Shown piece after piece: positions 42,384 through 54,335 of a stretch of 64,000 nucleotides of DNA (position 1 is the stretch's first letter; the number at the start of each line of letters is the position of its first letter). The notes under the pieces were generated by a model that was not told where the DNA came from, did not search any database, and saw only the letters and a list, made by a program, of their open reading frames with translations. Origin of the DNA: Panulirus ornatus (Eukaryota > Arthropoda > Malacostraca > Decapoda > Palinuridae); assembly GCF_036320965.1 (NCBI RefSeq), contig NC_092228.1:20394503-20458502 (forward strand). The letters run 5' to 3'. The translations under genes were made by a program, and so were the position numbers.

Positions 42384-42894
42384 GATATCTCTGAAGGACT
42401 TTTGGATGGTTGAAATGCAGGTAATATATTTATGAAATTGACAGGGTGTGCTTTTTGCACTCAGGGTAATGTACCTGCACAGTTTGGGTATAGATATCAA
42501 ATGTACGCATCAAGTCTTGATTGATATCGACTAGTGTGCAGATTCACTGCTCGAAACTGTAGGACTTTGATCTAATTTCCATACTTGGATTTCATTTTGC
42601 AAGTATCTAATATACCAATGAATAGATGCCGGGTACGCTCTTAAGGGGTTAAGCAAAAATCAGTCATCTTGAATCAGGTAGATGAGTGCATTTGCAAGAG
42701 CACATGATAGGTTGACTGAAATTGAGATTATGTTGTGTATTGGATGTTCTTCATGAATTCATCATATGAAGTTTTCCTGAAAGTGGTGTATTCTGACAAC
42801 TCTCTATAATTTTGATAAAACATCCATTTTATTACTCACACATAAGAATACAGTTGTAAATGTGTATTCATAACTGAACTTTAAATCAGGTGTT

Positions 42895-43090
42895 GCAGTA
42901 CTCTACCTACACAAGTTACACTGTGAGAGAAAAGTCACCCTTAGCGAGCTGTATCTTTGGGAGTACAGTCTCATCAAAGAACTTCTTACTCCGAAGGAGT
43001 CTACATTCTCCTGCTTTGCGAAGAAGGGCAGCTGTTGGCTGCAGGAGCCTTAAGAAAGAGGACTTTGATAACAAATACGAGGACTTTTTC
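42895..43090 (+). repeat. 190-bp dispersed repeat, copy 5
   Basis: AGAGAAAAGTCACCCTTAGC, GGAGTACAGTCTCATCAAAG, GAACTTCTTACTCCGAAGGA and GGCTGCAGGAGCCTTAAGAA define the best-preserved copy, ending TACGAGGACTTTTT. Unlike the others it sits at the border of the single-copy block. Confidence 0.75.
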
Positions 43091-43139
43091 ATGGGAATTG
43101 TTCCTGCGGTAGATTTGTAAAGATAGATAAAAAAGAAAA

Positions 43140-43790
43140 AATTTTAGTATTGAAATAAAGAGTGTGGTTGAGAGAGCAGAAGAGGGCGCGTTGAAATGGT
43201 TTAGACATGTGGAGAGAATGAGTGAGGAAAGATTGACAAAGAAGATGTATGTGTCAGAGGTGGAGGGAACAAGAAGTGGGAGACCGAATTGGAGGTGGAA
43301 GGATAGAAAGAAAAAGATTTTGAGCATCAGGGCCTGAACATATAAGAGGGTGAGAGATATTCCGTTGTTGACGTGCTGTCAGTGGACTGAACCAGAGCAT
43401 GTGAAATGTCTGAGGTAAACCATGGAAATGTCTGTGGGGCCTGGATGTGGATAGAGATCTGTGGTTCCAGTGCATTGCACATGGCATTTAGAGACTGAGT
43501 GTGGGCGAATGTGGCCTTTGTCTTTTCCTAGCACTGCTTTGCTGAAGCAGGGGTAGCAGTGCTGTTTCCTGTGGGGTGGGGGTAGCACTGGGAATGGATG
43601 AAGGCAAGGAAGTAAGAATATATACATGTGTATATATGTATATGTCTTTGTATGTGTATGTATATGTTGATATGTATATATATGCATATGTATATGAGCG
43701 TGTATTAGTGGATGGGCCATTCTTCATCTGTTTCCTGATGCTACCTTGCTGACACAGGAAAGGGCAATCAGGTATAATAGATGAATAAAT
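43140..43790 (+). mobile_element. RTE-like LINE, old C-terminal copy
   Basis: Starts TTGAAATAAAGAGTGTGGTT and encodes a decayed ERAEEGALKWFRHVERMSEE and VSEVEGTRSGRPNWRWK. The older-type 3' UTR (GCTGTTTCCTGTGGGGTGGG, TGGATGAAGGCAAGG) ends at CTACCTTGCTGACACAGG and an A-rich AATAAATAAAA tail. Confidence 0.8.
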
Positions 43791-44034
43791 GATAGATAAA
43801 GAAATAAATAAAACTGGATATTTGGATTCACTGGTGTAAGTTTTAGATCTTAAAGATAATTTTAGCAAGGTAAATTATAGCACAGCTCACTGCTCTTCAA
43901 GGGATATGGAAACCCCAGTGGTCAGTGCTGACAAAAAGTCTTTGTAACAGCTGTTAATTCTCTGTGCCAAGAGCTTCTAATTCATTTATGACTGCTAAAA
44001 AAAATCACGAGCATTATTACTTTCAATATATAGA
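43791..44034. other. Short non-coding spacer
   Basis: No feature recognised between two old LINE fragments. Confidence 0.3.
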
Positions 44035-44710
44035 TGTAAATAGTAGTCCCAACTGTTTTGTATGGATGCTAGGCATGGGCTATGGAAGAGGGTGAATGCA
44101 TTGCAAATCAAATGTCTGAGGATGTCGTACAAGCTCTCCCCTACTTATGACCTATGTGACTTATGACCATTCTTACATACAACCAGAAAAAGAAAATATG
44201 AATTAAAAAGATAAAAATTATGGAATAACTAAGGAATCTTAAATAAAAGGTTAGGTTGAAATAACTAAAGAATCGTAAATGAAAGGTAAAAATAAACTGC
44301 AGAACCATATAATAAAGCTGGTTAATAAAAAAAACAAGATGGTCATGATAGAAATTGATTAGGCTATAAGAATGCTGTACAGGTATACGAATTCTACATA
44401 CCTTGCTGACATACTCCAACTTACCTCCATTTCGAGACCTGACCAGTCGGCCAGAATGGAACTTGGATATAACTCCAACTTACATCCATTATGAGACCTG
44501 ACCAGTCAGCCAGAACAGGAATTGGGCGTATGTCATGGAGGGGGTGTATAGTGTGAGGAGGATTTATCAAGTATGAAATGATAGGGTAAGAAAAAGATGT
44601 GGTGATAAGAGTATTGAAAGGTCTGAAGAGAGTGTGCTGAAATTGTTTGGCTATGTCTTTGTCTTCTCTTGGCACTACTTTACTAATAAGGGATAATGGC
44701 AAACATGCAT
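44035..44710 (+). mobile_element. RTE-like LINE, old copy split by an insertion
   Basis: 44040-44130 (TAGTCCCAACTGTTTTGTAT, CTAGGCATGGGCTATGG) is the VVPTMLYGCEAWAM region. The same element resumes at about 44537 (GGGTGTATAGTGTGAGGAGG, decayed VRWFDRV) and ends at GGCACTACTTTACTAATAAG. The 400-bp insert (44131-44536) holds CCCCTACTTATGACCTATGT and a 60-bp motif repeated twice (GAGACCTGACCAGTCGGCCA near 44434 and GAGACCTGACCAGTCAGCCA near 44491). Confidence 0.65.
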
Positions 44711-44829
44711 GAAAGAAGAAGAAAAAAATTCCAAGGTACCTTTGGTTGTATTTTCTGTACCTTTTTGGTGTTTCTCATTCCCCAAATTAAGTTGGCCTCT
44801 TTTGCTCTTCGCATTGTTTAGGAAGACAT

Positions 44830-45565
44830 GACATTAGGGAACTGCGCTGATGTGCAGAAGTGTGTGGCATGCAAAAGGTGGTATGATGAAGTTGGGGTGC
44901 AATTAAAAGAGAAAGAGAGGTGTATGGTTGTTTCTCTCAAGGAAAGAGTGTGAGTGATTAGTGGATATACAAGAGAAAGCAGCAGGAGGTCAATAAGAAG
45001 GTAGAGTAAGAAAATGTTTTGGAAGGAGTTTTATAGTGTGGGAACAAATGGGAACATTGGTGATGGGGTGTATACAGTAGTGTTAACAGGCAGAGTTGAG
45101 GTGAAGAGGAGATGGAGTGAGTACTTTAAAGGGTTGTTGAGTGTGTTTGATAAATGGATGGGAGCTTATGTCAGGGAGGTATGCAAAGCGAGGAGGTTAG
45201 GCAAGGGTTTAGGGAAAAGAGAAGAGGTGGTGAAATGTAGCAAGGCAGAAGTAGTTGATGGTATTAGAGCTTAATTTCTTTATATATAAGGGGCGACTTT
45301 GTGTTGTTGATTGGTTTGTTGACATTTTGATTGAATTAATGGATCATGGTGATGTGTCCAAAGATTTTCAGAATGCTTACAAAATGCAGTTGTTTAAAGG
45401 CAAGGGAGACAAGGGTGATTGTTCAAATTACAGAGGTGTAATTTTGCTGAGTTTGTGTAGGAAGTTGAATGGAAGAATGATATTTGAGATGTTGGTGGCA
45501 TGCACAGAACATCAGACTTGGTTTTGGGAGTGTTACAGGACGTATGAATCAAGTGTTTGCTTAGA
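44830..45565 (+). mobile_element. RTE-like LINE, old linker-to-RT copy
   Basis: Reads through a decayed linker (45014: FWKEFYSVGTNGNIGDG) and the start of RT (45300-45480: VVDWFVDILIELMDHGDVSK, then LFKGKGDKGDCSNYRGVILL, ACTEHQ). It ends after the decayed GRGCVNQVFA segment. Diverged in protein as well as DNA, so among the oldest copies. Confidence 0.75.
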
Positions 45566-45569
45566 GTCA

Positions 45570-45800
45570 CTCTTACCCATCTATGTTCTGGACATCACCC
45601 ATCCCCACAACACTATAAACACCTTTGTTTTATATCAAGACCCATCATTTCCACAGTTTTACTACCATAATGAAGACACATAGCAATTTCTGCTCAATTC
45701 CCTTGCTTTTTCTGCACATTCATGCACTCTTTTAACAAACTACACTTTATGCTTGTGATCATGACATGTGATTTGGCCTGAGTACTGCAAAAGTCTCATA
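45570..45800 (+). mobile_element. Jockey/I-like LINE 3'-terminal scrap
   Basis: CCACAGTTTTACTACCATAA, TGAAGACACATAGCAATTTC and TGACATGTGATTTGGCCTGA parallel the 7100-7260 copy (HNEDTE, CDLW). Strongly decayed; identified by alignment to that copy only. Confidence 0.4.
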
Positions 45801-45864
45801 CAGTCTTTGCCACAGGTTAAGGTGCAAGCTGAAACTATGACATTTTCTAAAGTTAAGTGACCTG

Positions 45865-46960
45865 AGGAATGTAATTACTTTGTTACATTCCCCTTCCTCT
45901 TGATGCAGCCCCATTAGCCTGTTGGGAACATTGTCAAAAATTCTGGAGTAGTTCTGGGAAAAACTACCCCGTAACTGTTTAATTGCCATCTCAAGCTTTG
46001 GTACAGAAGACATTTCCATATCTCATAGTAGTTGCTTTACAATGAACCACAGCTTTTGAATTGGGTTTAAGATGGGGCTGTTTACAGCCAGTCCTTGAAA
46101 TAAATAACTTCATTATCTTTGAGCCATTGTTTGACAGACCTAGCCACGTAGCTTGGATCCCCATCCTGCATAAATATTTTTGTCTTTGCACTTTCAAATG
46201 AATCAGGGAAATGGTCATTGACTGAATTAAAGTACACTACATGGTTCATTTTCAAGTTCTTTGGTAAGACTACTAAATAACAAACACCATAGTAGCTGAA
46301 ACAGCTTCAAACCACAGTAGAAAGAAGGTGTTTTACAGTCTTTCTTATGTACTGTGACAGGTGTGAGCCAAGCAGGATGGCCTGTACGACCTCCCTCTGG
46401 TGCTAACCATCACACGAAATGTCATTTTGTCACTCCACAACATGGTTTTCAGTGTTTCTTGGTCCCAAACCTTGTATTTCTTGCAAAATTTCACTCATTT
46501 ATTGTTTTGAGTGGCAGCCAATAAAGGCTTATGTTAGGCACAAAAACTCCGAAATCCCAAGTCTTTATGAAATAACTTTTGAACACTCTTTAACAGGATG
46601 TCTGTGAGGATGTTGGAGTTCTGCTTGATTTCACAAGCCTCTACATTTTATGAGTCCTATGAGATGTTAATCTTGACCTTCCAGACCTGGGAAGATGAGC
46701 TGGTGAAATGGACTCTCCAAATTACTTAAACCACTTCACCAACCTTTGGATGCTTTGCTGGCAGACACCTGTTTGCTCAGTGATAAATTTCAAAGCATGC
46801 TTTGCTTTGTATAGAGCTGCCACTGCTGCAATATCCTCCCTCATTTTAACATTCCTTAACATAATGGGATGGCAAAATAGGTAGGTAACTGTGGACAAAT
46901 ATGGAGAAAAAATACAAAACAAGTGGAAACAAACAAATAAAAAAAAGATGAGCCTCAAAG
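45865..46960 (-). pseudogene. Tc1/mariner transposase pseudogene
   Basis: On the minus strand, the N-terminal helix-turn-helix of a Tc1-type transposase is readable at 46835-46722 (KAKHALKFITEQTGVCQQSI, then QRLVKWFK). The middle gives WSDKMTFRVM with TRGRSYRPSC near 46420, then MQDGDPSYVARSVKQWL near 46170 with the second catalytic aspartate. DWL, then a stop, replaces the expected DWPxxSPDLNPIE. The C-terminus (IFDNVPNRLMGLHQ, 45930) matches the family's VDSMPNRxxAV tail. Frameshifts and stops throughout make it inactive. No terminal inverted repeats were confirmed. Confidence 0.75.
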
Positions 46961-46984
46961 TTGATAGATGTAGACTGATGGTTA

Positions 46985-48040
46985 TGCATTATTGCAAAAC
47001 ATGATTTTGGAAAGAGGGGCAAGTATGAAGTCTGTTAGGGTTGAGAGAGCTTGGGAAGTGAGTCAGTTGTTGTTCGCTGATGATACAGCGCTGGTGGCTG
47101 ATTCATGTGAGAAACTGCAGAAGCTGGTGACTGAGTTTGGTAAAGTGTGTGAGAGAAGAAAGTTAAGAGTAAATGTGAATAAGAGCAAGGTTATTAGGTA
47201 CAGTAGGGTTGAGGGTCAAGTCAATTGGGAGGTAAGTTTGAATGGAGAAAAACTGGAGGAAGTAAAGTGTTTTAGATATCTGGGAGTGGATCTGGCAGCG
47301 GATGGAACCATGGAAGCGGAAGTGGATCATAGGGTGGGGGAGGGGGCGAAAATTCTGGGAGCCATGAAGAATGTGTGGAAGTCGAGAACATTATCTCGGA
47401 AAGCAAAAATGGGTATGTTTGAAGGAATAGTGGTTCCAACAATGTTGTATGGTTGCGAGGCATGGGCTACGGATAGAGTTGTGCGCAGGAGGATGGATGT
47501 GCTGGAAATGAGATGTTTGAGGACAATGTGTGGTGTGAGGTGGTTTGATCGAGTAAGTAACGTAAGGGTAAGAGAGATGTGTGGAAATAAAAAGAGCGTG
47601 GTTGAGAGAGCAGAAGAGGGTGTTTTGAAATGGTTTGGGCACATGGAGAGAATGAGTGAGGAAAGATTGACCAAGAGGATATATGTGTCGGAGGTGGAGG
47701 GAACAAGGAGAAGTGGGAGACCAAATTGTAGGTGGAAGGATGGAGTGAAAAAGATTTTGTGTGATCGGGGCCTGAACATGCAGGAGGGTGAAAGGAGGGC
47801 AAGGAATAGAGTGAATTGGATCGATGTGGTATACCGGGGTTGACGTGCTGTCAGTGGATTGAATCAGGGCATGTGAAGCGTCTGGGGTAAACCATGGAAA
47901 GCTGTGTAGGTATGTATGTTTGCGTGTGTGGACATATGTATATACATGTGTATGGGGGTGGGTTGGGCCATTTCTTTCGTCTGTTTCCTTGCGCTACCTC
48001 GCAAACGCGGGAGACAGTGACAAAGCAAAAAAAAAAAAAT
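46985..48040 (+). mobile_element. RTE-like LINE, young 5'-truncated copy, short 3'-UTR type
   Basis: Starts at ILERGASMKSV and is open through LLFADDTALVADS, FRYLGVDLAADGTMEAEV, LYGCEAWATDRVVRRR and GRPNCRWKDGVK to the stop at 47843 (about 280 codons). The 3' UTR has the GGAAAGCTGTGTAGG junction and the tail CGCTACCTCGCAAACGCGGG with a poly(A) run. The catalytic box is present but the RT palm upstream is not. Confidence 0.92.
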
Positions 48041-49739
48041 TAAAAAAAAAATGATTTATGCTGTTGATGCAAGACTTAGTGTATTACACTTGCCAGGGTC
48101 TCTATAAGAGACACAAAATGATGTCCACGATGAGTTAGTCGACGACCCTCTTGTGCCTTAACTTTTGAAACAGACTTTAGAGGGGACTCCTGTATTAGGA
48201 CGCAAGCATTTTTCTTTATGCAAATTTACCATTTCTCACATAAGCAAGGTATCACCAGGAACAGTTAAAGAAATGGCCTTATTCTGTCATATCTCCTCAC
48301 TAGTTGTATTGTACAATAAACCAAAACCAGGAAGTAAATATATTTTTCATGCAAATTCACCTTTTTTCACTTTAACAAAGTAGCACCAGAAACTTATGAA
48401 GTGGCCTCATTCTCTCACATCCATTCTAGATCAAGCTGTCATTTTTAATACAAAGAAACCAGAGTCCCCTCCATCCACAACCATGTCCCACAGACCTTTC
48501 TGTGGTTTCCCCTGAATGCTTTAGTGCCTGGTTCAGCCCATTAATTGCACATCATCCCAGTAAACCTCATCGCTACAGTTCACTATATGCCTTTCATGTC
48601 CCGTACCCTTGTGCATGTTCAGACCTCAAGCCTCAAAAGCTTCTTCCACTCTATCAACCTACCTCCTCTTTTGTTACCTCCTTTTCCTTATTCCTTCCGC
48701 TTCTGACACATATACTCTTTCAGTCTTCCTCTCCACACACCCGCTCCATATGACCAAACTGTTTCAGCACACTCACCGCAAGTCTCTCAAACATACTCCT
48801 TTTACTACCACACTCCTCTCATACCCTCTCGTTTCTTAGTTGATCAACCCTCCTTGTACCACATATTGTCCTCAAATATTTCATATCACACACATTAACC
48901 CTCTTCTGTACATTCTCCAGTATAACCCATGCATCGCATCAACACAGCACCGACTTCCTTATCTCTGCTCTTAAAGACTGTGACCTCTCTTTCCATTCCT
49001 CACTGCACCCAAGACCTTTGCCTCATCACCCACCTTGTTCCAGGTATCTAAAACACTCCACTTCTATGTTCTCTCTTTTCTTACTCCAAATAAAGTTTCT
49101 CTTCTGCTAAACCTAAAAGCCTTTCTTTTACCCACATTGACTATCAGTTTTCTCCTTTCACACGCTCCCATACTCAGACTCCAGCTTCTTCGGTTTCTTA
49201 CTCAAATCTATCACGCTCCATATCATCAGCTAACGACAAATGACTCACCTCTCAGGCCTCCACCTCCAACTGACTGCAAACCTGCTTCTCTTTTCAAGAC
49301 CTTGCATTCACCTCCCCCACCATCCTGTCTGTGAACAGACTAAACAGCCTTGGGGACATCACACAACCCTCTTGCAGACCCATCTTTTCTTTAAACTACT
49401 CACCCTCCTCTTTACCTTCTCATGCACATGCCTTTGTCATCGTATAAAACTCCTCTGCTCCTAATAACTTTCCTTCTACAATGTATAATGGTAGCAACTT
49501 CCTTAAGGCATCTCTATCAGCCCTTTTGTTTTCTTTCTCCAGATCCAGAAATGCCATATACAGAACCTTCTGTTCCTTTAGATATGTGTTGCATTCATTC
49601 TTCAAAACAAACACCTGATCCTCACATTGTCTACCACACATGACACCACATTATTCTTCCCCACTCTGATGCTCATTGCATCCCACCACCCTCTCAGTCA
49701 CCATTCTGCCATACAACTTTCTAGGTACGCTAAACAAAC

Positions 49740-51411
49740 ATTTTTTTTTTTTTTTTTATACTTTGTCGCTGTCTCCCGCATTTGCGAGGTAGCGCAAGGA
49801 AACAGACGAAAGAAATGGCCCAACCCCCCCCCATACACATGTATATACATACGTCCATACACGCAAATATACATACCTACACAGCTTTCCATGGTTTACC
49901 CCAGACACTTCACATGCCTTGATTCAATCCACTGACAGCACGTCAACCCCGGTATACCACATCGCTCCAATTCACTCTATTCCTTGCCCTCCTTTCACCC
50001 TCCTGCATGTTCAGGCCCCGATCACACAAAATCTTTTTCACTCCATCTTTCCACCTCCAATTTGGTCTCCCTCTTCTCCTTGCTCCCTCCACCTCCGACA
50101 CATATATCCTCTTGGTCAATCTTTCCTCACTCATCCTCTCCATGTGCCCAAACCACTTCAAAACACCCTCTTCTGCTCTCTCAACCACGCTCTTTTTATT
50201 TCCACACATCTCTCTTACCCTTACGTTACTCACTCGATCAAACCACCTCACACCACACATTGTCCTCAAACATCTCATTTCCAGCACATCCATCCTCCTG
50301 CGCACAACTCTATCCATAGCCCACGCCTCGCAACCATACAACATTGTTGGAACCACTATTCCTTCAAACATACCCATTTTTGCCTTCCGAGATAATGTTC
50401 TCGACTTCCACACATTCTTCAAGGCCCCCAGAATTTTCGCCCCCTCCCCCACCCTATGATCCACTTCCACTTCCATGCTTCCATCCGCTGCCAGATCCAC
50501 TCCCAGATATCTAAAACACTTCACTTCCTCCAGTTTTTCTCCATTCAAACTCACCTCCCAATTGACTTGACCCTCAACCCTACTGTACCTAATAACCTTG
50601 CTCTTATTCACATTTACTCTTAACTTTCTTCTTCCACACACTTTACCAAACTCAGTCACCAGCTTCTGCAGTTTCTCACATGAATCAGCCACCAGCGCTG
50701 TATCATCAGCGAACAACAACTGACTCACTTCCCAAGCTCTCTCATCCCCAACAGACTTCATACTTGCCCCTCTTTCCAAAACTCTTGCATTTACCTCCCT
50801 AACAACCCCATCCATAAACAAATTAAACAACCATGGAGACATCACACACCCCTGCCGCAAACCTACATTCACTGAGAACCAATCACTTTCCTCTCTTCCT
50901 ACACGTACACATGCCTTACATCCTCGATAAAAACTTTTCACTGCTTCTAACAACTTTCCTCCCACACCATGTATTCTTAATACCTTCCACAGAGCATCTC
51001 TATCAACTATCATATGCCTTCTCCAGATCCATAAGTGCTACATACAAATCCATTTGCTTTTCTAAATATTTCTCACATACATTCTTCAAAGCAAACACCT
51101 GATCCACACATCCTCTACCACTTCTGAAACCACACTGCTCTTCCCCAATCTGATGCTCTGTACATGCCTTCACCCTCTCAATCAATACCCTCCCATATAA
51201 TTTACCAGGAATACTCAACAAACTTATACCTCTGTAATTTGAGCATTCACTCTTATCCCCTTTGCCTTTGTACAATGGCACTATGCACACATTCCGCCAA
51301 TCCTCAGGCACCTCACCATGAGTCATACATACATTAAATAACCTTACCAACCAGTCAACAATACAGTCACCCCCTTTTTTAATAAATTCCACTGCAATAC
51401 CATCCAAACCT
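49740..51411 (-). mobile_element. RTE-like LINE, young, nested, with 11-bp target-site duplication
   Basis: GCTAAACAAAC occurs at 49729-49739 and 51412-51422, flanking a LINE with poly(A) (plus-strand T-run), short-type 3' UTR and 5' truncation at GLDGIAVEFIKKGG. The host is the older LINE at 48205-51625, whose reading continues on both sides. Confidence 0.92.
49943..51407 (-). pseudogene. LINE reverse transcriptase, one frameshift from open
   Basis: Two abutting frames cover the truncated protein: 51407 to 51003 (DGIAVEFIKKGGDCIVDW to MDLEKAYDS) and 51013 to 49943 (VDRDALWKVLRIHG to VNWSDVVYRG). The break is a 2-bp loss in CAACTCTATCATATGCC (here CAACTATCATATGCC) inside AYDRVD, exactly at RT motif A. 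The copies at 1-1455 and 51003 show the same lesion, so they may descend from one source. FADDTALVADS, YGCEAWAMDRVVRRR and GRPNWRWKDGVK are intact. Confidence 0.85.
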
Positions 51412-51625
51412 GCTAAACAAACTTATACCTTCATAATTTAAACACTCATCTTTGTTCCCCATGCTTTCATTCAATACATTCTGCCAATTTTCAGGTACCT
51501 CACCATGATCTATAGATGGATTGAAAATCCTATACATGCATTGAAAATCAACAACACAGCTCCTTTCGTAAAAAATTCAATTGCAATATCATACACTCAT
51601 GCAGCCTTACCACATTTCATCTGTT

Positions 51626-52522
51626 ACACAAGAGCAAGGTTATGTTCAGTAGGTTTGAGGGACAAGTTAATTGGGATGTGAGTTTGAATGGAGAAAAAGT
51701 GGAGGAAGTGAAGTGTTTTAGGTATCTGGGAGTGAACTTAGCAGTGGATGGAACCATGGAAGCAGAAGTGAGTTACAGGGTGGGAGAGGGGGCGAAGGTT
51801 CAAGGAGCATCAAAGCATGTGTGGAAGGAGAGAACATTATCTCGGAGAGCAAAAATGGGTGTGTTTGAAGGAATATTGTTCCAACAATATTATATGGTTG
51901 CGAGGCATGGTCTATTGATAGGGTTGTATGGAGGAGGGTGGATGTGTTGGAAATGAAATATTTGAGGACAATGTGTGGTGTGAGGTGGTTTGATCGAGTA
52001 AGTAATGAAAGGGTAAGAGAGATGTGTGTTAATAAAGAGAGTATGGTTGGTAGAGGAGAAGAGGGTGTGTTGAAATGGTTTGGACACGTGGAGAGAATGG
52101 GTGAGGAAAGATTGACAAAGAGGTTATATGTGTCAGAGGTGGAGAAGCGGGAGACCAAATTGGAGTGAAAAGATTTCGAGTGAACATACAGGAGGGTGAG
52201 AGGCATGCAAGGAATAGAGTGAATTGAAACAATGTGGTATACCAGGGTCGACATGCTGTCATTGGATTGAACCAGGGCATGTGAAGCGTCTGGGGTAGAC
52301 CATGGAAAGGTCTGTGGGGCCTAGATATGGAAAGGGAGCTGTGGTTTCAGTGCATTACACATGACAGCTAGAGACTGAGTGTGAATGAATGTGGGCTTTT
52401 TTTTGTCTGTTCCTGGCACTGCCTCGCTGGAGGGGGAGAATGCTAATTTGTGTGGGTATGTGGGTGGTTAGGACATTCTTCATCTGTTTCCTTGCGCTAC
52501 CTCGCTGATGTGGGAAACGGTG
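51626..52522 (+). mobile_element. RTE-like LINE, C-terminal copy with lesions
   Basis: Opens near NKSKVMFSRFEGQVNWDVSL and continues to the C-terminus with frame breaks near 51876 (a lost base in VVPTMLYG), 52150 (loss of GGNEKWE-region bases) and in KDGVKK. The tail is CGCTACCTCGCTGATGTGGG near 52496. An inverted scrap of older LINE 3' UTR follows (52523-52597). Confidence 0.85.
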
Positions 52523-52597
52523 GTTAAATATTCATGCTTGCTTGCCTTCACCCATTCCTGTCGCTACCCCACCACACAGGAAGCAGCATCGCCACCC

Positions 52598-52712
52598 CCA
52601 CCATTTCCCACGTTAGCAAGGTAGCATTAAGAACAGAGGACTGAGCCTTAGAGGGAATATCCTCACTACGCCCCCTTCTTTGTTCCTCCTTTTGGAAAAT
52701 TAGAATGGAAGC
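52598..52712 (-). mobile_element. SINE 3' half, minus strand
   Basis: The plus strand reads ATTTCCCACGTTAGCAAGGT, GAACAGAGGACTGAGCC, ATCCTCACTACGCCCCCTTC and CCTTTTGGAAAATTAGAATG. It faces the next SINE copy. Confidence 0.8.
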
Positions 52713-52715
52713 CCC

Positions 52716-52898
52716 TGTGTGTCGTAGAAGGCAATTGAAAGGTGTGGGAGTGGGGGCTGGAGATCCTTCCCTGTAGTTTTTCCTTTTCCAAAAGAAGGAA
52801 CCGAGAAGGGGGCCAAGTGAGGATTTTCTCTTAAGGGCTCAGTCCTGTTCTTGATGCTACCTTGTTAACACAGGAAATGGCAAGTACATATGAAAAAA
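52716..52898 (+). mobile_element. SINE copy, 5'-truncated, plus strand
   Basis: Starts at the core (CTGTGTGTCGTAGAAGGC), then GGGGGCTGGAGATCCTTCCC, TCCAAAAGAAGGAACCGAGA and the tail GATGCTACCTTGTTAACACA. With 52598-52712 it makes an inverted repeat. Confidence 0.8.
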
Positions 52899-52904
52899 TA
52901 TATA

Positions 52905-54292
52905 TTTATTTAATACATGTTCGTCGTTTCTCATGTTAGTGAAGTGGTGCCAGGGGCAGATGAAAAAAAGCCTTTGCTCCCATCCATTTTCTGATTGTCA
53001 TGTGTAATGCACTGAAACCACAGACCCCATCAGCAACCAGGTCCCACATACCTTTCCTTGGGTTTCCCTGGCTGCATCTTATAATCTAGTCCTGTCCATT
53101 GATAGCCCATTGAACCCTGTATACCACATTGCTACAGTTCACCCTCCTGCATGTTCAGAGCCCAAACACTCAGAATCCTTTTCACTCTATCATTCCATCT
53201 CCAATTTGGTTTCCTCCTCCTTGTCCCTTCCACTTTTGACATATATATCCATATTGTCAAGCACTCCCCACTCTTCTCTCCATACATCCAAACCATTTCA
53301 GCAAAATCTCTTCATATCTCTCAACCACGCTCTCATTATTACTACCCCTCATCCTTACCCTTTTATTACTCAGTCAAACTACCTTACACCACATATTGTC
53401 TTCAAACAAGTAATTTCCAATACATCCATCCTTCTCCACACATTCTCATCTATAGCCTATGCCTGGTATCCACACATCATTGGAACTTCTATACCATCAT
53501 TCATACCTATTTTGCCCTTCCAGATGATATCTTCTCTTTCCACATATTCCTTAATGCTCTCTGAATTTTTGGCCCCTCACCCACCATATGAATTACTTTC
53601 ATTTCCATGGTTCCATTCTCTGTCATATCCTCTCCCAGGTATATAGAACACCACTTCCTCCAAATTTTCCCCATCCTAACCTGTCTCTTTGCTCTACTAA
53701 ACCTAATAACCTTGCTTTGATTTTCACTTACTCTCAACTCTCTCCTTTTATACTGTCTCCCAAACACCAGCTTCAGCAGTTTCTCACTCAAATCTGCTGC
53801 CATTGCTGTGTCATCGGCAAACAGCAAATGACTCACTTCCAAGGCCCTTTATCCCTTACAGAGGGTATACTCCCCACTGTCCAAGACTCTTGCATTTACC
53901 TTCCAAACTCCCCCATCCATAAAGAAATTATATGTCTTTAATGACATCACACACCCTTACTGTACACAGGCCCATCTTCACCTGGAACCACTCACTCTCC
54001 TGTTTATTTACTCACACACATGCCTTACGTGCTTCATAAAACCTTCTCTGCTTTTAGTAACTTTCCTGTCTAAATTCATACAACCTTCCACAAGGCACTT
54101 TTATCAACCCTATCATATGCTTTTTCCAGATCCATAAATGTCGCATACAAATCCCTGTTTCTCAGAGTATTTCCCACAAACATTCTGTAGTGCAGAGACC
54201 TAATCCACACATCCTCTACCACCCCAAAAACGATGTTGTTCTTCCCCGGTCTGATGCTCTGTCCATGCCACCTGTTGTCGTCATCCCCCCCC

Positions 54293-54335
<43 letters not shown>

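Larger units (their letters stand above)
48205..51625 (-). mobile_element. RTE-like LINE, old copy, split by a younger insertion
   Basis: Diverged minus-strand element: 3' UTR at 48210-48500 (including a duplicated tail-like segment), C-terminus and post-RT to about 49200, and RT to 49739 (49641-49420: DQVFVLKNECNTYLKEQKVL, FLDLEKENKRADRDAL). It resumes after 51411 with AAACTTATACCTTCATAATT and continues to about 51625. The younger LINE at 49740-51411 interrupts it at the NYRGxSLLS region. Confidence 0.75.

Noticed and set aside
44131..44536. Possible tRNA or small RNA gene in the insert with the doubled GAGACCTGACCAGTC motif
   Set aside because: No cloverleaf or A/B boxes could be built; it is a repeat only.
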